The notes under the pieces are model-generated. The model worked only from the letters and a program-made list of their open reading frames with translations. It did no database searches and was not told where the DNA came from. Shown here piece by piece: positions 42,096 to 50,259 of a stretch of DNA of 64,000 bases. The stretch spans positions 301,686 through 365,685 of the forward strand of contig NZ_VLLL01000007.1 in the NCBI RefSeq assembly GCF_007994225.1. The letters run 5' to 3'. The first letter of the stretch is position 1. Each line of letters begins with the position of its first letter. The position numbers and the translations under genes were made by a program. The DNA comes from Stackebrandtia albiflava. GTDB taxonomy: Bacteria > Actinomycetota > Actinomycetes > Mycobacteriales > Micromonosporaceae.

Positions 42096-43426
42096 CCCGG
42101 TACTTCGCCGAGCGGGCCTGGCTGGGTCCCGACGACGGGCTCGCCGATTCGGTGACGATCGAGGTGACCGGCGACCGGATCACCGCCGTGTCGTCCGGTG
42201 GGCGGCCGAACGACGCGGTCCGGCTGCCCGGTCTCGTCATGCCGGGCCTCGTCAACGCCCACTCCCACGCGTTCCACCGGGCGTTGCGCGGCCGCACCCA
42301 CACCGGACGCGGCGACTTCTGGTCGTGGCGGGAACAGATGTACACGGTGGCCGACCGGTTGACGCCCGACGGTTATCTCGCGCTGGCCCGCGCCTGCTAC
42401 GCGGAGATGGCGTGCGCCGGCATCACCACCGTCGTGGAGTTCCACTATCTACACCACGCGCCGGGCGGCACCCCGTACCGCGACCCCGCGGAGATGTCGC
42501 ACGCGTTGGCGTCGGCGGCCGCCGACGCCGGGGTGCACCTGGTGCTGCTGGACACGCTGTACCTGCAGGCCGATGTGGACGGTTCACCGTTGACGGGACC
42601 GCAGTCGCGGTTCGGGGACGGCGACCCCGACCGGTGGCTCGCCCGTGTCGAGGCGGCCCCGACCGGGCCGGGCCTGTCCACCGGCGCCGCCATCCACTCG
42701 GTGCGGGGTTGCCCGCCCGAGGCCATGCGGTTCGCCGCCGAATGGGCGCGACACAACGCCGTGCCGCTGCACATCCACCTGTCCGAGCAGGTGAAGGAGA
42801 ACGCGGCGTGTCTGGCCCGGTACGGCCGCACCCCGGCGCAGTTGTGCGCCGACACCGGTGTCCTCGACGCCGACACCACGGCGGTACACGCCACCCACCT
42901 CACCGACGCCGACATCGCGCTGCTGGGCGGGCACGGCACGATCGCCGGCTTCTGCCCCACCACCGAACGGGACCTCGCCGACGGCATCGGCCCGGCGACG
43001 GCACTGCGCGACGCGGGCGCCGGCCTGTCACTGGGGTCCGACAGTCACGCCGTCATCGACCTGTTCGAGGAGGCCCGGGCCGTCGAACTCAACGAACGGC
43101 TCCGCACGATGCGGCGCGGCGGGCACGGCGCGACCGAACTACTCGCCGCCGCCACGGCCGGCGGCGCGGCGAGCGCCGGTCAACGCGACAGCGCCGGACG
43201 CATCGCCGCCGGGTTCCGGGCCGACCTCATCGCCGTGGACACCGGTTCGGTCCGGCTCGCCGGTGCCGACGATCCGGTGGCCGCGACCGTGTTCGCCGCG
43301 ACCGCGGCCGACGTCACCGACGTGGTCGCGGCGGGCCGCCGGGTCGTGACCGAACGACGCCACCGGCTCGGTGACGTGGCGGCGTTGCTCTCGACCGCGG
43401 TCCACCCGCTGTTCCAGGACCGGTGA
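42089..43426 (+). CDS. hutF: Formimidoylglutamate deiminase
   Basis: 445 residues of amidohydrolase superfamily. VNAHSHAFHRAL holds the HxH metal ligands, LHIHLSEQ the third His, and LSLGSDSHAVIDLFEE the final metal Asp. The FHRAL, GDFWSWREQMY and EFHYLHHAP segments are specific to HutF. It converts N-formimino-glutamate to N-formyl-glutamate in histidine breakdown. The other hut genes (hutH, hutU, hutI) are not in the window. GTG 42089 overlaps the previous gene. Confidence 0.93.
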   Translation: MLTRYFAERAWLGPDDGLADSVTIEVTGDRITAVSSGGRPNDAVRLPGLVMPGLVNAHSHAFHRALRGRTHTGRGDFWSWREQMYTVADRLTPDGYLALARACYAEMACAGITTVVEFHYLHHAPGGTPYRDPAEMSHALASAAADAGVHLVLLDTLYLQADVDGSPLTGPQSRFGDGDPDRWLARVEAAPTGPGLSTGAAIHSVRGCPPEAMRFAAEWARHNAVPLHIHLSEQVKENAACLARYGRTPAQLCADTGVLDADTTAVHATHLTDADIALLGGHGTIAGFCPTTERDLADGIGPATALRDAGAGLSLGSDSHAVIDLFEEARAVELNERLRTMRRGGHGATELLAAATAGGAASAGQRDSAGRIAAGFRADLIAVDTGSVRLAGADDPVAATVFAATAADVTDVVAAGRRVVTERRHRLGDVAALLSTAVHPLFQDR

Positions 43427-43486
43427 GGCGATGAACGGCGGTGGGCCGGTGCGGCGATCGCCGGAACGACCGCGCGGGTCCGGTAC

Positions 43487-44053
43487 ATGACGATCGTGCC
43501 GCGGGTGCTGCTGTTGCCGGGAAGCCTGCGGGACGGATCCGTCCACCGGGCGGTGTTGCGTACCGCCAAGGCGGCGGTCGGCATGGCGCGGGGCGTGCTG
43601 TTCGACGGCACGGCGGACCTGCCCCACTTCGATCCTGACGACGACGTGGACCCGTTGCCGCCGCCGGTGGCCGCGCTGCGTTCGGCCGTCGAATGGGCCG
43701 ACGCGCTGCTGATCTGCACCCCGGAGTACGCCGGCGGGCTGCCCGGGTCGTTCAAGAACCTGCTGGACTGGACGGTCGGCGGTGCGGAGATCGACGACAA
43801 GCCCGTCGGGTGGATCACGGCGGCCCCACCGGGTCGCGGTGGCGGCGCGGAGGCGGCGCTGCGGGTCGCGCTGGAGTACACCGGTGCCAGGATCGTCGAG
43901 GACGCGTGCCGCCGGATTCCGGTCGACCGCTCCACGCTCGGCGAGTCGGGCATCTTCACCGACCCGGAGACGCGGATGCGGATCACCGGAACCCTCATGG
44001 CCCTGCGGATGCACAGCACCGCCACTCCGTTACGTTGTCGCGGTGTGCGGTGA
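43487..44053 (+). CDS. NADPH-dependent FMN reductase
   Basis: 188 residues of flavodoxin-like fold. LLPGSLRDGSVHRAV is the FMN phosphate loop and ICTPEYAGGLPGSFKNLLDW the conserved isoalloxazine segment. It reduces FMN or quinones with NAD(P)H. Its 3' end faces the minus-strand promoter module copy 2, whose transcript would be antisense to this gene. Confidence 0.9.
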   Translation: MTIVPRVLLLPGSLRDGSVHRAVLRTAKAAVGMARGVLFDGTADLPHFDPDDDVDPLPPPVAALRSAVEWADALLICTPEYAGGLPGSFKNLLDWTVGGAEIDDKPVGWITAAPPGRGGGAEAALRVALEYTGARIVEDACRRIPVDRSTLGESGIFTDPETRMRITGTLMALRMHSTATPLRCRGVR

Positions 44054-44074
44054 CGGCCCTGCCCGCCCGTCTTC

Positions 44075-44191
44075 GGGGGCCGCCACTCCTCCTCCCCATG
44101 GCGTCGAGCCTAGGTCCGGAACCGGTGGGCCGTCGAGGCGGTGAACGGGGCGGTGTGGACGACCGGGGGATTGTGGAAAAGCCACAGTGGA
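44075..44191 (-). repeat. TCCACA-box promoter module, copy 2
   Basis: Minus strand, in order: TCCACT (44186-44191), TCCACA (44172-44177), TCCACA (44154-44159), then CTCGACGG (44130-44137), TAGGCT (44107-44112), 7 nt and ATG 44099 within the 38-nt core 44075-44112, identical to 15547-15584. Box spacing (14 and 18 nt), the 16-nt gap to CTCGACGG and the 7-nt gap to ATG equal those of copy 1. From the ATG a 34-codon frame runs to 43995, antisense to the FMN reductase end. The rest of the 360-nt gap to the ABC gene shows nothing clear. Confidence 0.75.
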
Positions 44192-44413
44192 GCGACATGA
44201 CGGTGTTCGCCACGACGGCCGTCCGATCGCCGCGCGGACCCGCACGTCCGCGGCACCGACTCACCCGACCCCGCGCGAACCGCGTGCCACCGGAAGGACA
44301 CGGCCGGGTGACAACCTCCGGCCCCCTCCACGACGTCTATGTCGGTGGACGGCCGGATGCGGCGCGATCGGCCGTCCACCTCCTACTCCGCCACCACCGA
44401 GAGACGGAAGCCC

Positions 44414-45163
44414 ATGGTCCACAGCCCTTCGACCGCCGAACCGGTGACCGTCGGCGACGTGACCGTCGAGGCGGACTCCGCCGACACCGGTCTCATCCAC
44501 CTCGACGGCGTCGGTCTCACCTACCCCGGCCCCCCGCCAGTGGAGGCGTTGCGGCCGTGCGACCTGCGGATCGACTCGGGTGAGTACGTGGCCATCGTGG
44601 GCCCGTCGGGGTCCGGCAAGTCCACACTGCTGAACCTGCTCGGCCTGCTCGACAGGCCGACGTGCGGCCGGTATCTGTTGGACGGGAACGACACCTCGCT
44701 CATGTCGGAGAAGCAGCGCACGGCGCTGCGGGCCCGCACCATCGGCTTCGTGTTCCAGTCGTTCCACCTGATGCCGCACCGCACCGCCGAGGAGAACGTC
44801 GCGTTGTCGCTGGTGTATCAGGGCATCCCGGCGCGGCGGCGCCGCGAGAAGGCCCGTGACATGCTCGAACACGTCGGTCTCGGGCATCGGCTCGGCGCGG
44901 TTCCGACCACCCTGTCCGGCGGTGAACGTCAACGGGTGGCGATCGCGCGCGCCCTGGCCGCCGCGCCCTCACTGCTGTTGTGCGACGAGCCGACCGGCAA
45001 CCTCGACTCCAAGACCGCCGAGTCCGTGATGAACACCCTGGACGAGTTGAACGCGGCGGGCCTGACGGTGCTGATCATCACCCACGACGACGAGATAGCC
45101 GGACACGCGGGGCGCGCCGTGACGATCCGGGACGGGGTGCTGTCAGAGGGCTTCGGTTCCTGA
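44414..45163 (+). CDS. ABC transporter ATP-binding protein, LolD/MacB type
   Basis: 249 residues. Walker A GPSGSGKST, Q-loop FVFQSFHLMPHRTAEENV, signature LSGGERQRVAIARAL, Walker B LLLCDEPTGNLDS and the H-loop THDDE are all intact. The FHLMP and LDSKT details mark the LolD/MacB/FtsE-like group, which works with FtsX-type permeases. No permease gene lies next to it, so its partner is elsewhere or the operon has been broken. Confidence 0.92.
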   Translation: MVHSPSTAEPVTVGDVTVEADSADTGLIHLDGVGLTYPGPPPVEALRPCDLRIDSGEYVAIVGPSGSGKSTLLNLLGLLDRPTCGRYLLDGNDTSLMSEKQRTALRARTIGFVFQSFHLMPHRTAEENVALSLVYQGIPARRRREKARDMLEHVGLGHRLGAVPTTLSGGERQRVAIARALAAAPSLLLCDEPTGNLDSKTAESVMNTLDELNAAGLTVLIITHDDEIAGHAGRAVTIRDGVLSEGFGS

Positions 45164-45184
45164 CCGGCCGGGGGTACCGGCCGG
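45163..45184. terminator. GC hairpin between convergent ABC and exonuclease genes
   Basis: CCGGCCGG (45164-45171) can pair with CCGGCCGG (45177-45184) across GGGTA; the next bases repeat the motif once more. It is placed to stop transcripts from both sides. Confidence 0.45.
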
Positions 45185-45195
45185 CCGGGAACGGG

Positions 45196-45876
45196 TCACA
45201 GTTGCAACGGCCAGCGACGGTCCACGGTCTCGTCGCGGCCCTGCCGCCGCAGGTACGCCTCCAGGGAGGCCGCGTCGTCGGCGTGCCAGCCCATCTGGGA
45301 GACGTGGAGTTCGCCGAGGCTCATCTGGGCGATCTTCGGGTACCGGGCGCCGATCGCCCTCGCCAGGGCCACGGCGGCGGTCGCGTCCGCCACCGCGCTG
45401 TGCGCGTGTGACAGCGCGACACCGTACTGTTCGCAGACGGCCGACAGGGTGCGTTTCCCCTTGCGCCACTTGTCGCACTTCTTGTCGAGCACGAACGGGT
45501 CGATGACGTACAACCGGTTCCACGGGACGGGTTCCAGTCCGTGCCGTTCGAGTTCGTAGGCCAGCAGGGTGAGGTCGAACCCGGCTCGGTAGGCGACGAC
45601 GGGTATGCGTTCCTCGGCGGCCTTGACGAGGATGCGTGCGATCTCGGGTAGTGCCAGGTGTGGCGCCACTCCGTGGTCGCGGGCGTGCTGCGTCGTGATG
45701 CCGTGGATCCGGGTGGCCTCGGCGGGTATCTCCACTCCGGGGTCGATGAGCCAGGTGGACACGTCGGCGCCGTCGACCACGGCGGCGGTGACGATGCGGT
45801 CCTCTGCGCCCGTCACTCCGGTGGTCTCGGTGTCGAAGCCCAGGAGTGGGCCGGTGTGCCAGCCGTCCGCGATCAT
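45196..45876 (-). CDS. DEDD 3'-5' exonuclease (DnaQ-like)
   Basis: 226 residues from ATG 45876. Exo I GFDTETTGV, the IHGIT motif, Exo II-like AYRAGFDL (normally NxxFD) and Exo III HSAVADATAA with the catalytic His and Asp are present. This DEDDh fold is found in polymerase III epsilon and in free-standing exonucleases; the protein is free-standing here. GGGGTGA precedes the start. Confidence 0.9.
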   Translation of the reverse strand: MIADGWHTGPLLGFDTETTGVTGAEDRIVTAAVVDGADVSTWLIDPGVEIPAEATRIHGITTQHARDHGVAPHLALPEIARILVKAAEERIPVVAYRAGFDLTLLAYELERHGLEPVPWNRLYVIDPFVLDKKCDKWRKGKRTLSAVCEQYGVALSHAHSAVADATAAVALARAIGARYPKIAQMSLGELHVSQMGWHADDAASLEAYLRRQGRDETVDRRWPLQL

Positions 45877-46006
45877 GCGATCACCCCGCGGCAGCGAAGT
45901 GGACCGGCAGTGGTGACGGGATGTCGCCGAATGAGTTCGCTGTGCGTGTTCATGCGGCACAGACTACGGAGTGGATGCGACACCGCGCAATATGGTCACC
46001 AGGGGT

Positions 46007-46738
46007 TCACCTGGCGCGGATGGCCTCCAGCAGTTCGGGGTCGCCTTCGCAGTCGAGGACGTTGAACGGCACCCGGCCCCACAGCGCGAGGAAGAGGTCG
46101 GAGGCCGGTCCGACGGCTCGGGCCTGCACCGGCTGTCCCGGCAGGTCGACGTCGTCGGGACTGACCAGTGTGTACTTGGCGTCGCGCCACCGCACGTACC
46201 ACTCCTCCTCCACATCGGAGGCGAACAGGTGCAGTAGACCGGCGACCTCCTCGCGACTGGCGCGGCGGTCGGCGGGGATGAACGAGTCGAGGACCTCCGA
46301 GACGCCTTCGACCGCCACGGCGGCCGCGACCGGTTCGGTGGCGCCGACGGCCATCTGGGCGTCCCAGCGGTGGATCGCGGCCTCGCAGGCGGCCCGTCGC
46401 AGCCAGAACCGGGCCTCGTCGGGTTGGGGCGCCCAGTTCCACGCGGGGGTGTCGGGGTCGGCGGCGGTGAGGGCCTCGGTGAGTATGCGGCCGGACTCGA
46501 CGAGGGCCGGGCGTGGGTCGGGGTCGTCGGTGGCGTCGGACGGCTGCTCCTGCGGCGGCTCGGCGCTGGTGATGCGGAGGGCGTAGCGGCGGCACACCGT
46601 GTCCATGTGCGCCACGAGTTCCCGCAGAGTCCATTCCGGACAGCTCGGCACCGGAACGTCCAGGTCGGCCGGTACGACGGCGGCGTGGAGGGCTTCCAGG
46701 TTCGACCGCCAGTGGGCTATGTATTCAGACTTTTCCAA
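46007..46738 (-). CDS. Maleylpyruvate isomerase family mycothiol-dependent enzyme
   Basis: 243 residues. VPSCPEWTLRELVAHMDTVCR at the N-terminus, then a helical bundle with His/Asp (AIHRWDAQMAVG), fit the DinB-like mycothiol-dependent family (TIGR03083 type). Such proteins bind a divalent metal through three His and use mycothiol, the actinobacterial thiol. Substrate unknown. The start is TTG 46738, the first plausible codon before EKSEY. Confidence 0.88.
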   Translation of the reverse strand: MEKSEYIAHWRSNLEALHAAVVPADLDVPVPSCPEWTLRELVAHMDTVCRRYALRITSAEPPQEQPSDATDDPDPRPALVESGRILTEALTAADPDTPAWNWAPQPDEARFWLRRAACEAAIHRWDAQMAVGATEPVAAAVAVEGVSEVLDSFIPADRRASREEVAGLLHLFASDVEEEWYVRWRDAKYTLVSPDDVDLPGQPVQARAVGPASDLFLALWGRVPFNVLDCEGDPELLEAIRAR

Positions 46739-46906
46739 TTCCCTATCCTGTCTGCGGTTGCCCGGATGTCACCCCGATCAGCTTATGCGCGCACGGCCAC
46801 CCGGGACCGCCGGGTCGTCATGCGACCGCCTCCACCACGACGCCGCGTCCGGGACCGCCCGCACCCAGGAGCCTTGAGAGGTCGTCTCCGATCCCGCCGT
46901 TCTGCC

Positions 46907-47048
46907 GCGCGTCGCCCGGTCGGCACCTCGCGGCGTTGTCGCAGGCCCCGCTACAACACCGGTACGCACGGATCTTCCAGAGCATCGCCTCCTCCGCCTT
47001 GCGATCCACTCGACCGGACACCGCTCACGACGAACGAGGACCGAAGAC
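46907..47048 (+). repeat. Dispersed 141-nt repeat, copy B
   Basis: Inverted copy of 31186-31326; exact matching blocks are listed there. Its last block (47028-47048) ends 6 nt before the murB -10 hexamer, so this copy supplies the upstream promoter region of murB. It lies between divergent genes and encodes no conserved protein that I can see. Confidence 0.85.
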
Positions 47049-47054
47049 AACCTC

Positions 47055-47060
47055 TAAGCT
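47055..47060 (+). promoter_or_regulatory. Leaderless-type -10 hexamer of murB
   Basis: TAAGCT ends 7 nt before GTG 47068; no ribosome site. The position 17 nt upstream (GAACGA, 47032-47037) lies within dispersed repeat copy B. Confidence 0.55.
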
Positions 47061-47067
47061 GGCAACC

Positions 47068-48111
47068 GTGTCTGAAACGAACCGGGGCCGGCTGGCCGAC
47101 CACACCACGCTGCGGCTGGGCGGGCCGACCGACTCACTCGTCGAGGCCACCGACCGGGATCGGATCGTCGCGGCCGTCACCGGCGCCGACGCGGTCGGCG
47201 AGCCGGTGCTTCTGGTGGCGGGCGGCAGCAACCTGGTCGTCTCCGACGAGGGCTTCCGCGGCGTCACCGTGCTGCTGCGTTCCCGGGGCGTGACCGTGAC
47301 CGACGACGCCGACCACGTCGAGGTCACCGTCGCGGCCGGTGAGAACTGGGACGCCCTCGTCGCCCGGTCCTGCGCGGAGGGCTGGTCCGGGCTCGAATTC
47401 CTCTCGGGCATCCCCGGCTCGGCCGGCGCCACCCCCATCCAGAACGTCGGCGCCTACGGACAGGAGATCTCGTCGGTGTTCCGGCACACCGACGTACTCG
47501 ACCGGCACAGCGGCGAGATCCGCCGCTTCACCGGCCCCGAATGCCACTTCGGCTACCGGGACAGCGTCTTCAAACACGCCAGGGACCGGTACGTCGTCCT
47601 GGAGGTCACCTACCGGCTGGCGAAGTCGCCGCTGTCGCAACCCATCCGGTACCCCGAGACCGCCGCCGCCCTGGACGTCGCCGTGGGTGAGACCGTGCCG
47701 CTGGCGGTGGCCCGGCAGACGGTCCTCACCTTGCGACGCGGCAAGGGCATGGTCCTCGACCCCTCGGATCCCGACACCTACAGCGCGGGCTCCTTCTTCA
47801 TCAACCCGGTCGTCGACACGGCACGTTTCGACGCGGTCGCCGCCGCGGCCACCACCACGCCGCCGCACTGGCGGGTCGACGGCGGGGTGAAGCTGTCGGC
47901 GGCGTGGCTCATCGGCCAGGCCGGATTCCGGCGCGGCTACGGGCACGACGGCGTCGCGATCTCCGGCAAACACCTGTTGGCGTTGACCAACCGGGGTGAG
48001 GGTTCCAGCAAGGCGCTGCTGTCGCTGGCCCGTGAGATCCGCGACCGGGTCGAAGAGCGGTTCGGGGTCAGGCTGCGGCCGGAGCCGACCATGGTCGGCA
48101 TCGACTGGTAG
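47068..48111 (+). CDS. murB: UDP-N-acetylenolpyruvoylglucosamine reductase
   Basis: 347 residues of FAD-dependent peptidoglycan enzyme that makes UDP-N-acetylmuramate. NTTLRLGG-like HTTLRLGGP, VAGGSNLVVSDEGF, LSGIPGSAGATPIQNVGAYG and the catalytic YSAGSFFINP (Ser) and RPEPTMVG (Glu) are present. The in-frame upstream ATG at 46936 is rejected because that part is repeat sequence. GTG 47068 fits the leaderless pattern. Confidence 0.95.
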   Translation: MSETNRGRLADHTTLRLGGPTDSLVEATDRDRIVAAVTGADAVGEPVLLVAGGSNLVVSDEGFRGVTVLLRSRGVTVTDDADHVEVTVAAGENWDALVARSCAEGWSGLEFLSGIPGSAGATPIQNVGAYGQEISSVFRHTDVLDRHSGEIRRFTGPECHFGYRDSVFKHARDRYVVLEVTYRLAKSPLSQPIRYPETAAALDVAVGETVPLAVARQTVLTLRRGKGMVLDPSDPDTYSAGSFFINPVVDTARFDAVAAAATTTPPHWRVDGGVKLSAAWLIGQAGFRRGYGHDGVAISGKHLLALTNRGEGSSKALLSLAREIRDRVEERFGVRLRPEPTMVGIDW

Positions 48112-48132
48112 GTCACCGGGCGCGGCGGCCGG

Positions 48133-48798
48133 TCAACCGTTCAGGTAGGCCAGTACCGCCAGCACCCGCCGGTTGTCGTCACTGGACTGCGTCAACCCGA
48201 GTTTCCGGAACACGTTGTTGCTGTGCTTGTCCACGGCCTTGTCGGTCACGTACAGCGCCGCCGCGATCGCCGAGTTGGAACGTCCCTCCGCCATCAACGC
48301 CAGCACCTCCTGTTCCCGGGGCGTCAACTCGTCCAGCCGGGACCGTTGACCGCCGAGCAGCTGCGTGATCACGTCGGGGTCCATCGCGGTCCCGCCCGAG
48401 GCGACCCGGTGCAGCGACTCCACGAACTCGGCGATGTTCGACACCCGGTCCTTCAGCAGGTAACCGACGCCGCCCGCCCGGTCGCGCATCAGTTCACGGG
48501 CGTAGAGCTGCTCCACGTACTGGGACAGCACCAGCACCGGCAACCCGGGGATCCGCGCCCGCGCCTCGATCACCGCGCGCAGCCCCTCGTCGGTGAAGGT
48601 GGGGGGAAGCCGGACGTCGATCACCGACACGTCCGGACGGTGCTCCAACAACGCCGGTGCCAGCCGGGGGCCGTTGTCGACCAGTTCGACGACGTCGAAA
48701 CCGTGCGCGGTCAGCAACCGGGTGAGGCCGTCGGCCAGCAGCGCGTGGTCTTCGGCCACCACCACCCGCGGGCGCCGAGAGGAGGAATCTGGGGTCAC
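48133..48798 (-). CDS. NarL/LuxR-family response regulator
   Basis: 221 residues. The receiver domain has the acidic pocket VVVAEDHA and phosphoacceptor Asp61 in VIDVRLPP, plus VLSQYVE and the Lys of YLLKDRV. The C-terminal LuxR-type helix-turn-helix is LTPREQEVLALMAEGRSNSA then IAAALYVTDKAVDKH. It follows the histidine kinase gene by 22 nt. AGATTA (TAATCT on this strand) ends 6 nt before GTG 48798, so it may also have its own leaderless start. Confidence 0.93.
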   Translation of the reverse strand: MTPDSSSRRPRVVVAEDHALLADGLTRLLTAHGFDVVELVDNGPRLAPALLEHRPDVSVIDVRLPPTFTDEGLRAVIEARARIPGLPVLVLSQYVEQLYARELMRDRAGGVGYLLKDRVSNIAEFVESLHRVASGGTAMDPDVITQLLGGQRSRLDELTPREQEVLALMAEGRSNSAIAAALYVTDKAVDKHSNNVFRKLGLTQSSDDNRRVLAVLAYLNG

Positions 48799-48820
48799 CC
48801 GTCGAGATTACGGCGCGCGC

Positions 48821-50152
48821 TCAGGCGGAGGCGACCGCCGTCAACTCGCAGGGGATCTCCAGGGCGATGACGGTGGGGCCGCCTTCGGGGGAGGTGACGG
48901 TGACGGTGCCGTCGAACGCGGCGAGCCGCCGCACCAGGCCGTCCAGGCCGCCGCCCGGTGTGACCCGGGCACCGCCGTGGCCGTCGTCGCGGATGGTGAT
49001 GCCAAGGCGTGGCACCGGCTGGTCCTCGTGGCGCCGCGCCCCCGGGGCGGGCAGGGCCCCGAAGTGCCCGATCCGGACCCGGACGGTGGTGGCACCGGCG
49101 TACTTGGCGACGTTGGTGAGTGCCTCGGCGATGGCGAAGTACGCCGCCGACTCCACCGGTGCGGGTGGACGCCCCGGCAGGTCATCGGTCACCGTGACCG
49201 GCAGCGGGTGGGCCAGGGCCAGTGCCTCCACCGCCTTGGCGAGACCCCGGTCGGCCAGGACCGGCGGGTGGATGCCCCGCACCAGGTTCCGCAGCTCGAC
49301 CAGGGCGGCGCCGGAGTTCTCCCGTGCCTCGGCGAGCAGGCGGGCGGCGGCGGCCGGGTCGGTGTCGAGCAGTTCCTCCGCCATGCCCAGGCTCATACCC
49401 AGGGCGACGAGCCGTGCCTGCGCACCGTCGTGGAGGTCCCGTTCGATGCGGCGCAGTTCGGCGGCGGAGGAGTCGACGGTGTCGGCGCGGGACTCGGTGA
49501 GCTGTTCGACGCGCTGCTGCAGGCGCGCCGACCGGGTGGGGCGCAGCAGCAGGGCGGCGAGTTTCGCGTAGGACGTCTGCAGGAGGTCGCCCAGCCACCA
49601 CCACAGGGTGAACATGACACCGGCGATGGGCCACGCCCACAGGGCGCCGCCGAGGGTGTCGAAGTGGAACAAGCCGAAGAAGCTGTTGAAGACGTTCGGC
49701 CAGCTCCACCACAGCACCGGGTACACGAGGTAGAAGAACGGGCTGAGGAACAGCGCGATCGTGGTGAGGTGCACGAGCAGGCCGAGCGGGAGGTTCACGG
49801 CGTGCCAGGCGATGTCACGCCACACGGTGACGTCGCGGGTGAGCGCCAGCAGTTGCATCCCGATGTGCCCCTTCGGCCAGCGGCCGTACGGCTGCTCGAT
49901 GCGGTCGCCGTTGATCCTGCGGTATAGCGCGCGTTCGGCGCGGGTGAGGCCACGGGTCAGCCACACCGCGCCGATGCACAGCGGGATGCCGATGGACAGC
50001 AGGACCAGCGGGATCGACACGATGGTGAGGACCAGGAGGGCGGTCCCCGCCACCGCGAGACCGATCAGGCAGACCGCGAGACCGACCTGGGTGAGCCGCC
50101 GGCCGAACCGGCCGCGGAGGGTCTGTGAGTAGGAGACCGAGGTGTGCACCAT
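48821..50152 (-). CDS. Sensor histidine kinase (NarX/DesK type)
   Basis: 443 residues. The N-terminal half has about four to five membrane helices in a Trp-rich sensor region. The dimerisation box is ELRRIERDLHDGAQARLVAL with the phosphorylated His. The HATPase_c domain has the N-box EALTNVAKYAGA and G-box IRDDGHGG then GGGLDGLVRR. It should phosphorylate the NarL-type regulator encoded next. The signal is unknown. Confidence 0.93.
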   Translation of the reverse strand: MVHTSVSYSQTLRGRFGRRLTQVGLAVCLIGLAVAGTALLVLTIVSIPLVLLSIGIPLCIGAVWLTRGLTRAERALYRRINGDRIEQPYGRWPKGHIGMQLLALTRDVTVWRDIAWHAVNLPLGLLVHLTTIALFLSPFFYLVYPVLWWSWPNVFNSFFGLFHFDTLGGALWAWPIAGVMFTLWWWLGDLLQTSYAKLAALLLRPTRSARLQQRVEQLTESRADTVDSSAAELRRIERDLHDGAQARLVALGMSLGMAEELLDTDPAAAARLLAEARENSGAALVELRNLVRGIHPPVLADRGLAKAVEALALAHPLPVTVTDDLPGRPPAPVESAAYFAIAEALTNVAKYAGATTVRVRIGHFGALPAPGARRHEDQPVPRLGITIRDDGHGGARVTPGGGLDGLVRRLAAFDGTVTVTSPEGGPTVIALEIPCELTAVASA

Positions 50153-50214
50153 GTACCCATTCTCGCCGGTCAGGGCGTGTGTGTCGGTGGGGTCAACCCC
50201 CCGATCGTCACACG

Positions 50215-50250
50215 ACGACCGCCCGGACCCGTACAGGACCGGGCGGTCGT
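50215..50250 (-). terminator. Terminator hairpin after the DUF4097 gene
   Basis: ACGACCGCCCGG (50215-50226) and CCGGGCGGTCGT (50239-50250) form a perfect 12-bp stem, 10 nt after the minus-strand stop at 50260. Confidence 0.7.
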
Positions 50251-50259
50251 GTGGTCGGA

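Noticed and set aside
46936..47067. An N-terminal extension of MurB from an in-frame ATG at 46936
   Set aside because: The added 44 residues are encoded by dispersed repeat copy B, are not MurB-like, and the GTG at 47068 fits the leaderless pattern.
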